Source: Apoda limacodes
Taxonomy: Eukaryota > Arthropoda > Insecta > Lepidoptera > Limacodidae
Length of the DNA: 64,000 nucleotides
Direction: 5' to 3'
Assembly (NCBI GenBank): GCA_946406115.1
Contig: OX291557.1
Coordinates: 15,780,501-15,844,500 of the forward strand
Position 1 is the stretch's first letter. The number at the start of each line of letters is the position of its first letter. Positions 1-11,300 of this stretch are shown here, in pieces. The notes under the pieces were generated by a model that ran no database searches, was not told the DNA's origin, and was given only the letters and a program-made list of their open reading frames with translations. The position numbers and the translations under genes are program-made.

Positions 1-985
1 CTAATTTGACAACTGTCATCTGAAATAAATATCTTGATGAGATCTATCATTTCTGCAAGGAAACTGCTAGTCTAAGATCAAAAGTTAGGGAGATATAGCT
101 CTTTCTAGTTTGACAGCTGTCTTAAAAAATAAAGATCCTGATGAGATCTATCATTTCTCCAAAAAAACTGCTAGTCTAAGATCAATACTTAGGGAGATAT
201 AGCTCTTTCTAGTTTGACAACTGTCATCAAAAATAAAGATCTTGATGAGATCTATCATTTCTGCAAGGAAACTGCTAGTCTAAGATCAATAGTTAGGGAG
301 ATATAGCTCTTTCTAGTTTGACAACTGTCATCTGAAATAAATATCTTGATGAGATCTATCATTTCTGCAAGGAAACTGCTAGTCTAAGATCAATACTTAG
401 GGAGATATAGCTCTTTCTAGTTTGACAACTGTCATCAAAAATAAAGATCTTGATGAGATCTATCATTTCTGCAAGGAAACTGCTAGTCTAAGATCAATAG
501 TTAGGGAGATATAGCTCCTTCTAGTATGACAGCTGTCATCAAAAATAAAGATCTTGATGAGATCTATCATTTCTGCAAGGAAACTGCTAGTCTAAGATCA
601 ATAGTTAGGGAGATATAGCTCTTTCTAGTTTGACACCTGTCATCAAAAATAAAGATCTTGATGAGATCTATCATTTCTGCAAGGAAACTACTAGTCTAAG
701 ATCAATAGTTAGGAAGATATAGCTCTTTCTAGTTTGACAGCTGTCATCTGAAATAAAGATCTTGATGAGATCTATCATTCCTCCAAAAAAACTGCTAGTC
801 TAAGATCAATACTTAGGGAGATATAGCTCTTTCTATTTTGACAGCTGTCATCAAAAATAAAGATCTTGAGATCTATTATTTCGGTCTTAGATGAATAGTT
901 ACAGAGATGATGCCTTTTCTAGTTTGACAGCTGTCATCTTAAATGAAGATCTTGATGAGATCGATCATTTTTCTAATTTGACAGC
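1..985. repeat. Satellite-like tandem array, ~104-bp unit
   Basis: About nine head-to-tail copies of a unit near 104 bp. Each copy carries GACA(A/G)CTGTCATC, then AAGATCTTGATGAGATCTATCA, then a stretch reading CTGCTAGTCTAAGATCAATA and ending AGGGAGATATAGCTCTTTCT. Starts of the GACAxCTGTC motif at 8, 112, 215 and 320 give the period. Copies differ by scattered substitutions and decay towards 850-985. The array is cut by the left window edge, so its full size is unknown. The same unit recurs, partly inverted, at 15980-16345, so it belongs to a dispersed element and not only to a local satellite. No coding potential is seen. Confidence 0.9.
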
Positions 986-1464
986 TATCATTTGCAATAA
1001 TATTGAAAATAAAAAATTAAAACGACTATAAAAGCTCGACATATCGGTCGGTAGGTCGGTGGGAAAAACAATCTTTTCGTCATCATTCCATCGAAATACA
1101 AACACACGTCAATCTTCTTAGATCGTACGGAACTCCTTCTCGCGCTTGGCCGGTTTCTTTTTGTATTTTTTTCCTCGATTGTACTATTAAACATTTGAAC
1201 GGTGCCATGGTAGTGCTAGCATTTGTAAACAGCACTACCAGTAGTGCGGCTGGTAGTGCTATCTGCAATAAACGATTTTTTTCAGTGACCAATTGTTTTT
1301 TTTTGTCTTGTACACTAAAAACATCCATACTCGTAACAAAGTTTTATACAATCATCAACATAAAAGGCGTTTCACCAGTTCCAACTTAACATTAATAATT
1401 TTTGAAGTGAAAACTTCTTTAGCGGCGTTGTGCACTTTTTTTGGTATGGGTAAAAAATGATAAA

Positions 1465-1905
1465 CTCGCGTCAGGTCACGTGTCCTAATCGTGGAATGCG
1501 TAAGACGGAAACCGTAATGCCACGCCTATTATAATTTTTATTTTTAGTATTCGCGATTATGAGTAGTACAGGGAGGTTGGATATGGAATTTTAATTCTAT
1601 GACAGATTGCGATGTCAAATATACTACGTCAAAAAAGTAAATAAACAAACATTATTATTTTATTTTTAGTATATGGCGTTTTTGTTTGTTTGTTGTTTGT
1701 TTGTTTGTTTGTTTGTTTGTTAATCGAAAATTCGTAAGATGTCACTCGCGTTAGGACACGTGACCTTTATTTACATTAGGTTAGTTTTTATTATTAGTAT
1801 ATGGCGATTATGAGTAGTACAGGGAGGTTGGATATGGGATTTTAATTATATGACAGATTGAGCTGTCAAATATACAAGGTCAAAAAAGTAAATAAACAAA
1901 AGTTA
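1465..1905. repeat. Diverged direct duplication, ~250-bp spacing, with GTTT microsatellite
   Basis: A block containing ATTATGAGTAGTACAGGGAG, followed by ATGACAGATTG and GTCAAAAAAGTAAATAAACA, occurs near 1556-1650 and again near 1808-1900. Both copies are preceded by a related CGCGTxAGG-CACGTG stretch. Between them lies a GTTT microsatellite (about 1679-1722). The flanks from 986 to 2024 hold no credible reading frame. The block is probably a decayed mobile element, family unknown. Confidence 0.6.
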
Positions 1906-2024
1906 TTATTTTTAATAAATAAATATGGATAAGAAGTGATGGAAAGTAAATAGCGAGTATTTTTTCATTTCTGCCGGCACTCCCGGAGTGCAACCCGTTT
2001 TTTTTTTCTCCAAAAGTTTTAGTT

Positions 2025-2092
2025 ATGAGGGACATAGAGGAGGCTTATGTCCAGCAGTGGACCAATTTAGGCTGATATGATGATAAATTTAA
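2025..2092 (+). mobile_element. 3' end of an RTE-like LINE
   Basis: The stretch GAGGAGGCTTATGTCCAGCAGTGG followed by GGCTGATATGATGAT is the terminal signature of a very common lepidopteran LINE, normally ending in a GAT-rich tail. The same end, in opposite orientation, closes the better preserved copy at 14690-15069. Only the tail survives here. A weaker trace of it lies near 19300-19340. Family assignment is from memory of the motif. Confidence 0.5.
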
Positions 2093-2254
2093 GTATATTT
2101 TATTAATTCCATAAAATAATAACAACAAAATAGTTTTATTCATTTCCGTAATTAATAATTTGTACTTCGGATTACAGAATTTTACAAATCCTATAAAACT
2201 TTCCTAGTACTTATGAGTAGGGTAATTAATATCAACATATAAAGCTTACTAATA

Positions 2255-3193
2255 GTGCAGTCATTGGAGCGAAAAATAGGGTCGTACCTCCGAATTTTTT
2301 TATTGTGAACCGATTTGCATGAAATTTTGGAATTAGGCTCATCTGAACTCCGCACCCACCCTGGGGGTGGTTGCCACCCCTTCTCGGTGGTGTAATTTTT
2401 TTCTTCAAAATATCCTCGATCCCTTTGACCCTTCACCGTTTTAAAATAAAAGGTTTTTCAGTATATATTGTAGCTCTTTTAATTACCTTTAAAATGGTTT
2501 TTTATAAGTTGTGATAGCATCAAAATTGAAGGAGTTATGGTCCAAAAACTAATTGTTTTTTTTTTTCTTGTTCCTCTTATTTGCATTACAGCTCACTCAT
2601 TTTACGTGCAAAAGACTTAACAGTGCTCATTTTAAAGCTTATTTCAAGCACTACAAAAATCTATTTTATTAAAATGCATAAAATGTATCTGCTCGCCGCT
2701 AGAGGGTATTGAATACATCGATTAAATTTCAGACAAAATAAAAAACGGGTTTGATCTTTAATATCTAGCTTAATATTGCACTTAGAATACTTTATAAAAA
2801 ACCCATTTGTTCAGTTTCTTACCTGCTACAATTTTATTCATCATAAAATGTTCGTTAAAATGCATGTTTTTGGAGATATTTGCAAAAAAACGATGAAAAA
2901 CATGAAAAAATTCCGAACTTTCAATTGCCAATAACTTGAAAAGTATTGGGTTTTTTGAAAAACTATATATAATATTTTTTTCTTAAAATTAGGCCTTCTA
3001 TCGATATCCGATTTCTTTTGAAGAAAAAAAAATTACACCACCGAGAAGGAGTGGCAACCACCCCCAGGATGGGTGCGGAGTTCAGATCATTTTCACTTTT
3101 GAAGTTAAGGGTAAGATGAGCCTAATTCCAAAATTTCATGCAAATCGGTTAACAGTAAAAAAATTCGGACCAATAACGCTTCAATGACTGCAC
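2255..3193. mobile_element. 939-bp inverted-repeat DNA element with TA duplication
   Basis: The ends GTGCAGTCATTGGAGCG (from 2255) and its complement (ending 3193) are flanked on both sides by TA, the duplication expected of Tc1/mariner-like or related cut-and-paste elements. The terminal inverted repeats run inward about 160-190 bp with few differences, including the matching blocks around 2310-2410 and 3025-3165. The right arm has an extra segment of about 30 bp near 3093-3120. The interior (about 2430-3000) is AT-rich and non-coding, so the element is non-autonomous. Confidence 0.8.
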
Positions 3194-3339
3194 TATAAAG
3201 ATTACAAAACACTTTATTAAAGTGGGCAGATAAAACACAGCATGTCATTACAATGAAGGCAAATTAACGTTTACAAACACCTTTCTAAGAATTAGTGTAA
3301 TTTACTAATAACAAACATCATATGGTACTGCTATGAATT

Positions 3340-3720
3340 TGGGTTGACGTCATGCGTCTTACATCGCGCTATCGAAGTTTTTTCGATAGTTCGTATAAAT
3401 ACCGTTATATCTAAGACAAGGCGTTCTCCAGGTATAACTCCTCACCTGGCGGGGGATTCCCCTTTACCGGCGCTTCACAATTAGCAAGCCTGAGCCTGAC
3501 CTAAACAGATTTGACGCACTATCCGCCGCAGCCCTTCCTTCATCTACCAGGGTACACTGACCAGTTATTATCAACCGTGCGCTTCGCATCACAGAGCTCC
3601 ATCACGATCATCTCGTATCGGTGTAATTAAACGCTGATAGTAAGCGTGCTTATACGTTATTTGCATTCCATTAAATTTTACTTGTTTTATTATTCTACAA
3701 TCTCAATTTAATAATAACTT
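3340..3720 (+). other. GC-richer block with TATA-like motif, possible solo LTR
   Basis: This block differs in composition from its AT-rich flanks. It has a TATA-like CGTATAAATACC near 3391, about 200 bp of C-rich sequence, and an AATTAAAC signal near 3625. The arrangement recalls an LTR with promoter and polyadenylation signal, but I could not find clean TG...CA ends or a target duplication. It could equally be an orphan promoter or an unrelated repeat. 3194-3340 and 3720-4600 hold nothing recognisable. Confidence 0.2.
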
Positions 3721-4599
3721 TTACTTTATTCTAATTCGATAATGAAAAAATTAAATAATATCCAATTAAAAATATTACTTACCTACATGATGTTACAAGC
3801 TGCACACCCTCTTAGTACAAGTCATTTTGCATAAAAAAAGTTCAAGCAAGACTCTCGCTTGACTTGACAACTCTTCGTAATTTATTTACAACCCAGAGGT
3901 TTTGAACTGCGCGCAGATAAAAAAAAATTACGCTTCTTGGAAAATCTTTGATAGAAAAGTCATGAATATCATAAGGTGCGTCAGCTAAACAGAGAAAAGA
4001 ATAGGAGAATAAAACTTTATACGAATATACGTTTCCAGTCTTCAATTGTATTTGTTGGAGAAATCAACTCAACGCGTGCGACTACAGAGGACTAAAAACC
4101 GCATCGCAGCCGTTGCCCCAAGACACGTGAGTAACTCCACGATAGCGAAAGACCTCCGTGTTGAGTCACTGGACGAATTCATCGGCGGATTGGCCACGAG
4201 GATGTTAAAATGCTTGTGTGCGCATTGTGTTGGGAGGAATGAAAATATTTACGGAACCGAATAAAAAAAAAAATTCTTATGTTAACCAATTTTTCTCACC
4301 TTCTGTACAAAGCAGTGGCATGAATATATACCTTATCTATATTATATAACTGGTCAATAAAACACAAAGTGGGGTAAAATAAAAAAACTTTTGATAAAAT
4401 AGTGTTTTTTAATTTTCGATATCCTCACGTACTAAAATACCATCTAGAAAGCTGGCAGGTGGTAGAATACTTTCTTGGTGGCGTGCCCAACCCAGGTACC
4501 AAACGATTGTCATAGCATGAGCAGAACTACCCACTATTGTGTTCATACTATTTATATACACTATATTCTGTACAAACTTTGTTGCTGTTGGTCTTCAAC

Positions 4600-4995
4600 T
4601 CCCGCGTCTCAAAGGTTTTTTGATCCATCTCCTTTTAATATTGCGTGGTTGACATCGAAGGACGCTTGCAGTACATGGCGTATAACTCGCGCGTTGCCAA
4701 CCTTTCAAAAATCTAATAACTTCTTTCTGTACACCATACTGTAGTCCTTAGAAGAAAATCTTGGCAGCTCATTTCACAACCTAAGCGTTCGCGGGAGGAA
4801 GTTTCTCTGAAACCACACAGTACGTGGCCGTTTAGGTTCTAGGGTATGAGAATGATTTCCCTGCCAATGGCGAGCACTGCGATAATAGAAAGTAGCCGTG
4901 GTCATCATTTTGAATAGTTCCTCAGAACACATCCCATTATACAAGCGGTAAAACACACACATGTAGGTATGGAGGTAATTAGTGACTGAACACAC
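4600..4995 (-). mobile_element. 3'-truncated CR1/Jockey-type LINE fragment
   Basis: On the minus strand the sequence encodes VFYRLYNGMCSEELF and, further on, LEPKRPRTV-FQRNFLPR. These blocks also occur at the C-terminus of the LINE reverse-transcriptase proteins at 32551-33465 and 56348-57140. The 3' UTR motif complementary to GCGCGTTGCCGACCCTTCAA is partly kept near 4690-4705. A short CA microsatellite borders the fragment. It is a dead copy without the catalytic domain. 4996-5729 downstream holds no recognisable feature. Confidence 0.75.
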
Positions 4996-5729
4996 ACACG
5001 TAATGTTGAGGTCTCCTTTTTTTTTACACCAGTCATTCTAGAGCCGCTGTACTGCTCCTAATGCAGTATGTCTGGACGAAGGTGTCTTCGTACCTATATG
5101 TCCCATATAGCGGTCGGTGTACAACGCCAATTTAGCCATTTAACAACAAATCGATGTAGAGGATAGCCGTTTGGTACACAGGACCTACTTAAGATTAAAA
5201 TAGTAGATTGTATCACAAGGGATCAAAATAAGATTTTCACGGCGAGGGCGCTATTTTGAATAGACGAGCGAAGAATTCTAGAGTTTCTAGAATTTCAAAT
5301 AGAGCGAGGGATTCAAAGGACGGCACACGAGGTAAAATAATTTTGCGACCGAGTGATACACTACTTTTTATCACCCTCTATGAGAAAAGAGATGTGTAAC
5401 TTATAAATAAGAATAATACATTTATTTAATATTATTATCACTACACACACACTAATATTATTAAGAGGTAAAATATGTTCGTTCGTATGTAGGGGATAAA
5501 CTTTGCAACTATTGTACTAAATTAATAAAACTTACTAATAGTAAGTAAAACATAACATAGCCTATGTACCACTTTTCCTTAGTAAATATTTTTGCATTTT
5601 TTGATGCAGCGATAGCTAGAGGAATTAAACAGGATAGAACACTTTATTCCGATTGAGGTTACTCACGGGAATAAGTCTACGAAGCATTGTTCCTCAGTTG
5701 TGTATATGTCGTGGCCCGGATCATAGATA

Positions 5730-6016
5730 GGGCGTTCCTTCTGAGCCGCGTTAAAATTTAATAGTTAAACCTCATTTTAGCACCAACTACCCGTTCCATC
5801 TGAGCGCATCTGATAATTTCAGCGGCGCTTTTATCCAAACGAAACGTCAAAAAGTAACGCAAAATACCCACTTTCCGACATGGGTTTTTGGTAGCAACAT
5901 TTCGTACCAAAACCGCTCCAAATAAACGCTGAAATTCAATATTACATTTTGCTACCAAAAGCATGAAACGCAAACCGTTAACAATTTCTGCTAAAAAGTA
6001 GCCAGACGGAACGCCC
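5730..6016. mobile_element. 287-bp MITE with GGGCGTTCC inverted ends
   Basis: The ends GGGCGTTCC and GGAACGCCC are complementary and flanked by TA on both sides (5728-5729 and 6017-6018). A subterminal inverted pair (TTTTTGGTAGC near 5885, GCTACCAAAAG near 5950) supports a fold-back structure. There is no coding content. The TA duplication suggests a Tc1/mariner-like mobiliser, which is inference. Confidence 0.6.
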
Positions 6017-6018
6017 TA

Positions 6019-7168
6019 ATAATTGTTGACTTCATGATGTGTCCGATTCATGATATAGCCAGTTACAACTGACCATATCGAACAAACGTCAACATTTGAC
6101 GATATGTCAATTCATGTTTGGCTATACTTAACTTAATTTTTAACGTTAAACTTATAACGGTCTGTACAAATAGTCTACAATGTGGTAGTTCACATAACAG
6201 CACCGATACTGCAATGACATAACGATATTTCGCTACAGCTTTATTTTTAACTTGAAGATCCCGCAGTTTCACCTGCGGAAAAACAGCTATCATTCAGCTA
6301 TTCCTGAATCGGATCATATCGTTGCATTGATGCAAAGTCAAAGTGCAATTTTTTTTCTGGCTTTATTTACAAATATGAATATTTAGAACTAAAAACTTGA
6401 TATTAAAAAAAAATCCTATATCCATCTTAAAAGTCCATTTTAAATACTGCTAAAATGATTGAAATCGGATAAGCAGGTACGTAGATTGTCTCCTACATCT
6501 AAACTTCACCTTTTAGTGTAGATTTGAAGATAAATTTTCGCTTTTAACACAGAATAATGTTCTGCCGCCGTGATGTATCACAAAAACAAAGCTACATTAA
6601 CGCCTCCAACGGTGGGTAATGTAACTATTCTACGATATGATTAGGTACTAATGTTTGACAATATCATAAAGTAGTCATGCGCTTACCTGTTCATATCGTT
6701 ACAGGCTTAGTAGTCATTGATCTGGCTAGACCATATCATGATGTGGCTAGCGAGTACTATTCTAATCATGAAATTTGACCATTTTATAAAATGGTAACAC
6801 CATACAGTGATCAATTCTAAGATCTGGCCACGACATATACAATTCACTTGATTTTCGCACAGATAGCTGTAAGGGACAGAGTACAATAATGCCCGATCGA
6901 TCGGGAGTAGGTTATCTGCGGGTGAAACCGCAGGGCACATCTAGTGAAATAATAAAGCCTTAGACAGTCTTAATGTTTTAATTTTATAATCTTTCACGAT
7001 TAAAGCAATTAAAATGTTTCTACAGCATCATGAGACAACCCTTCCGCCAACTTCAATCGCGTTAGGCGACTTGTTTAGTTTAGATTGATATAAGAAAAAA
7101 ATCCATAGTTCCATATCAAAGCTTACCCAACTTACATGTACAACATCCGCGTGACATTGCGACACAAC
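6019..7168. other. Gene-free stretch with degenerate ATATCGT/ATATCATGA motifs
   Basis: No credible gene is present. Between about 6030 and 6910 short palindromic relatives of CATATCGT, ATATCATGA and CAACATTTGAC recur on both strands, as in a decayed fold-back element. No clean terminal repeats could be placed. Confidence 0.35.
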
Positions 7169-7264
7169 GGGCACGTTACAGGCGCACGCCTGCCTGCAGA
7201 GGGCACGTTACGGGCGCAAGCGTGCGTGCTGAGGTCACGTAGCGGGCGTAAGCGTGCGGGCAGA
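7169..7264. repeat. GC-rich tandem repeat, 3 x 32 bp
   Basis: Three units begin at 7169, 7201 and 7233, with a partial fourth at 7265. Each reads approximately GGGCACGTTACGGGCGCAAG then CGTGCGTGCTGA. The period is exactly 32 bp and the units differ at about five positions. The block is far more GC-rich than its surroundings. The flank 7265-8313, up to the helicase stop codon, holds no gene. Confidence 0.8.
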
Positions 7265-8313
7265 GGGCATTGTGAAGAGCGGCTTCAGTTTCCAGAATAG
7301 AAGCTGTGTGCCGCGTGTGCATTCAACGTGAAAGAATAAGAAAGATAGTTTGGCGGTAAGTCGGTATGGTATGAAAGAAGTTTAGCACGGACGCTGTTGC
7401 CGATTTGTCATATTTGCTCGTGTGTATTTCCGTCCTTAAATTGTTTAAGTTTATCCACGTGTAGAGACCCTATTGAAACATAATTTAGTCTACTTAAAAA
7501 AATGTGCGATGTATGAAAACCTAGTTATTTATTTATTTTAGTTTGGGCTTCGAGAAAAACTCAAGCAGTTTATTTTGCATACCTAGGCAAACTATAGAAC
7601 ATGATGTTTTTATATGCTATGCTGCGCTGCCGTGCTAATTTAATATAGTACCGACGGTAGTTGCAGCTAGAGCCGCAATGGCCAAAAGTTACTTTTTAAA
7701 CATTTATATTTTTTTTTGTATGTTCCGTAGGTCTGATTAATTAAAATAAAATATACTAATGTAGATTGAGATGTATAGAAGCGTATAAAAAATCTTACTG
7801 AGTACACCTTTACCCCTTGGTTAATTATGACCACTGCATAGTTTTTAGCCAATTTTACCCCATTCCGGGGGGGTTAAACTTTGTAAGGGCTCAGTTAGGA
7901 GCGTTACTAAAATTTTGTTATTTTTGACACCAATGCAAAACGAACGGATGACAGATGACAAAGTAAACAAAAATAATGATTCTCCAACCCAAAACGAACA
8001 TGCCCTTTATAGGAAACTGAGATTTGACCGTCTACGTACTCGTGTGTTTTATAATTACTTTAGCAATCTGCTCATTCATATTATATGTATAGATAAGGTA
8101 CTTACCCTATCAATACAGTAATGGTTTTTTTTTTTAATAAAGTTATTTTCAGTATATTTACTTTAGCATTAGCCCCACCTCAGAACATTGTTTTGGAATT
8201 CAGAGTTGATACTTTAAAAGAATACAAAAAAAACACAAACCAATTAGCGTTAATAATGTAACCTATATAATTTATACATAAACAGCTATAATTATCTTAG
8301 AATTAATTATGAT

Positions 8314-11300
8314 TTAGTATTTACTTTCTCGGAACTTGTTCCATCTTTTGTTCGGGTTCCAACCAAATTGCTTAGGTTTCATTTTTGCTTGATACGCTTT
8401 AATTTTCGTTTCATCGTAATTTCTGACCATGTCCTCTAGTTCCTCAGGTATATCCTAAAACAAAATGTTGATAAAGTTAACGTTTGAAATCACTAGATCA
8501 AAAAATGCCATAAAAATCTTTTAATAAAATCGTAAAGTAATAGTTTGTATAAACTATAAAAGGTAGGCATAATAGTTTTTTTAACAAGATATCGGTTCGC
8601 CTGATGGCAAGCAGTAATCGTAGCCAATGGAAGCTTGCAAGACCATTAGCACTTGCGCGTTGTCGACCCTTTGAAAATATAAAAACTTCTTTCTTGAAGC
8701 ATGGTGTATTGAAGTCCTTAGAGAAAACCTTGACAGGAAGTTCATTCCACTACCTAAGCGATTGCGGGAGGAAATTCCTCTGAAACAGCACCGTACGTGA
8801 CCATTTAGGTTAGTGTGAGGATGAATTCCCTGCCAGTGGCGAGTGGTGCGATGATAGAACGTTGCCGCGGGCATTATTACAAACAATGCTCAGAACACAG
8901 CCCATTATGCAAGCGGTAGAACACACACACGAAGGCAAACTCTCTCCTCAGATTTAAGGGTTCAATACGGCTGGTGAGTTTGAGATTCTCTCAGCTCTTC
9001 GTTGTATCTCGTATCTACCATGGTGCTATCAGATGGCAACAGTACTGCATGTGGGGCCGGACCTGCAACTCATAAGCCAACAACCTCTGCCCTGAGGTGA
9101 AGAACTGCTTGGAACTGTTTTGAAATTCATATTTAACAGCGGTACATTCGCTTTACAAAAGGACGGGCATTAGAACGGGTTGGACCATATATACACCGTT
9201 AAATTTTAATCGTTTAAATGCCGTGGACAGGTGATCAGGTGCATGAAACACTATCGATTTGTAAAGATAAAAATAAAATATAAACTAACATTGTTTTTTA
9301 TACTCGAATCAATTCTTGCTTGAGTGACAAAATGACGCGAGCTATTAGTAGGTAGGTCATTATTCAAAGAGACCGATCCTATTATGACGCATGACTCATT
9401 TCACCAATAACGCGTAGCGCAGTCAACGTGGACTTCGATAAATTAACCAATGCTAGACTAATTACCGCCCCTACAACTTATTTGATTGGAAATTCGCAAG
9501 GCGTGTGCCCCCCGCGCCCCGCGGGCTTCTGTCAAAACATAAAAAAAAAAAACAGTTTTCTCTAAGACGTTACCGGTGCGGTGCGTGCATCGCTGTTTAC
9601 GATCCTTGTCGCGCGAAAGTATGGCGTCTCAAAATTACGCGTACTCTAACATGGAGTACCTTGATATGGTTAACGACGGTCCTAAGCCCGTAAAAGTATG
9701 AAGGAAAATGTGCAAACATTGAATTTCTTCAAACGATCAAATTGACACCAGCTGAGCGAGTCCAATAACCTGTACTACGTAAGCATACGTAGGTAACTAA
9801 CTCGCGGCGCTACTACTGTTTTCACGCACTTTGCGGATATAACAGTATCACTTCCTATCTTTTTTATTTTAAGAGATATAACCAAGATTAAGTTGTTGAT
9901 GAATAGTACTTTGTAAAGTGAACCACCCATCCACGGCATTAAAACGATTAAAATTTAACGGTGTATATACATATATCCGTGTATATTTACAGTAGAAAAC
10001 AAAATTCTACCTGCTTAGCTTCTTTCAGGACGGCAATGAGACTGCTTGCTTGTCTTGCATTTTCTTCTGTGAGAATTGTGTGTGACACGCCTTTATTCTC
10101 CGAACGGCCCGTTCGTCCAATTCTGTGTATGTAGTCCTCAGCAGTGTTCGGGAAATCGTAGTTAATTACATGCGTTATGCCATCAACATCTAAAATTTAA
10201 AGTAGGATAAACATTTAAGATAATATACAGGTAAATACTTAAATTATTATTGTTATGGTGATTCTGAATCAAATTTTTCCTATACAACTTTTCGTGCCCT
10301 TAATATACATGACTACAAAAAATTGCTGCTTAAAATATGCTATAACCATATATCATTGCTATTTTGTCTAACATATCAATGTCGCAAAATTCATAATCAT
10401 TCATGAAATGACAGTGAATTATAAAATAACTAAAGTTTTTGTTGCTTACATACATTTATTTTAATAAATATTTTTTATTATTAATAATTCACAGGCTTCT
10501 ATAGATGAATATGCGTTTTGCGACTATGACGAATAGCGCTTTATGATAATAACACGTTTTGAGTAGCGAAATGTCTCTTGTATATATATTAAGTGTAAGC
10601 CAGTTTGTATGAAAAAAACGATGTTCGGATACACCTTAAGTAGGTACTGTTTATCTTTGTGCCACATGAGAGTTATTTATTTTAATTAAAAGATTGTTCT
10701 GTTTGCAGAGATGGACTCATTGCTTAAGTGATTGGAAAAAAGACAGGGCAATCGAGCCGTAAGTGCAGGGCAGAGAGCGACCTCGACTAGCCTTATTATG
10801 ATTTTTATGCCCGGTATTATTAGCCCATTTTGTTAAGGCTAGTTGGAGTCGCTAACCCTCACTTTTCACTAAGACAATTGCCCTGTTGAGATGCCTTTTA
10901 TCGGACCTCTGTATCTAATTCTTACTCGGTGCTCATAATAATAACCTTGCTCAGTTTGGGACGAAATTGCTCTGTGTGATATTTCTTGGATTGTTTTTAT
11001 AGTGAAATGTTATTAATGTGTACAACACATATTACCCACAACTTAGACCAGCTTGACGCTGACTGGTCTACCTCGAAAAGATCGAGCTCCGTTAATTCTC
11101 GATAAGCATTATTTATCTACAATAAGTAGTAATGACAAGAAAAAAATATAAAAAACAAATAAAAACCTATCAAACCTTTAACGGTCACCCTACACCAACG
11201 ACTTAAGAGTTAGACTTATGTAGATAAGGAGCATTCTATAATGAAAAACGAAGATCGGGAAATATTTTTTCAAAGCAATGCTTTTACTTGTAAAATCTGT

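Noticed and set aside
1..985. CRISPR-like array
   Set aside because: Units are contiguous with no distinct spacers, and the context is eukaryotic; it is a satellite-like tandem array.
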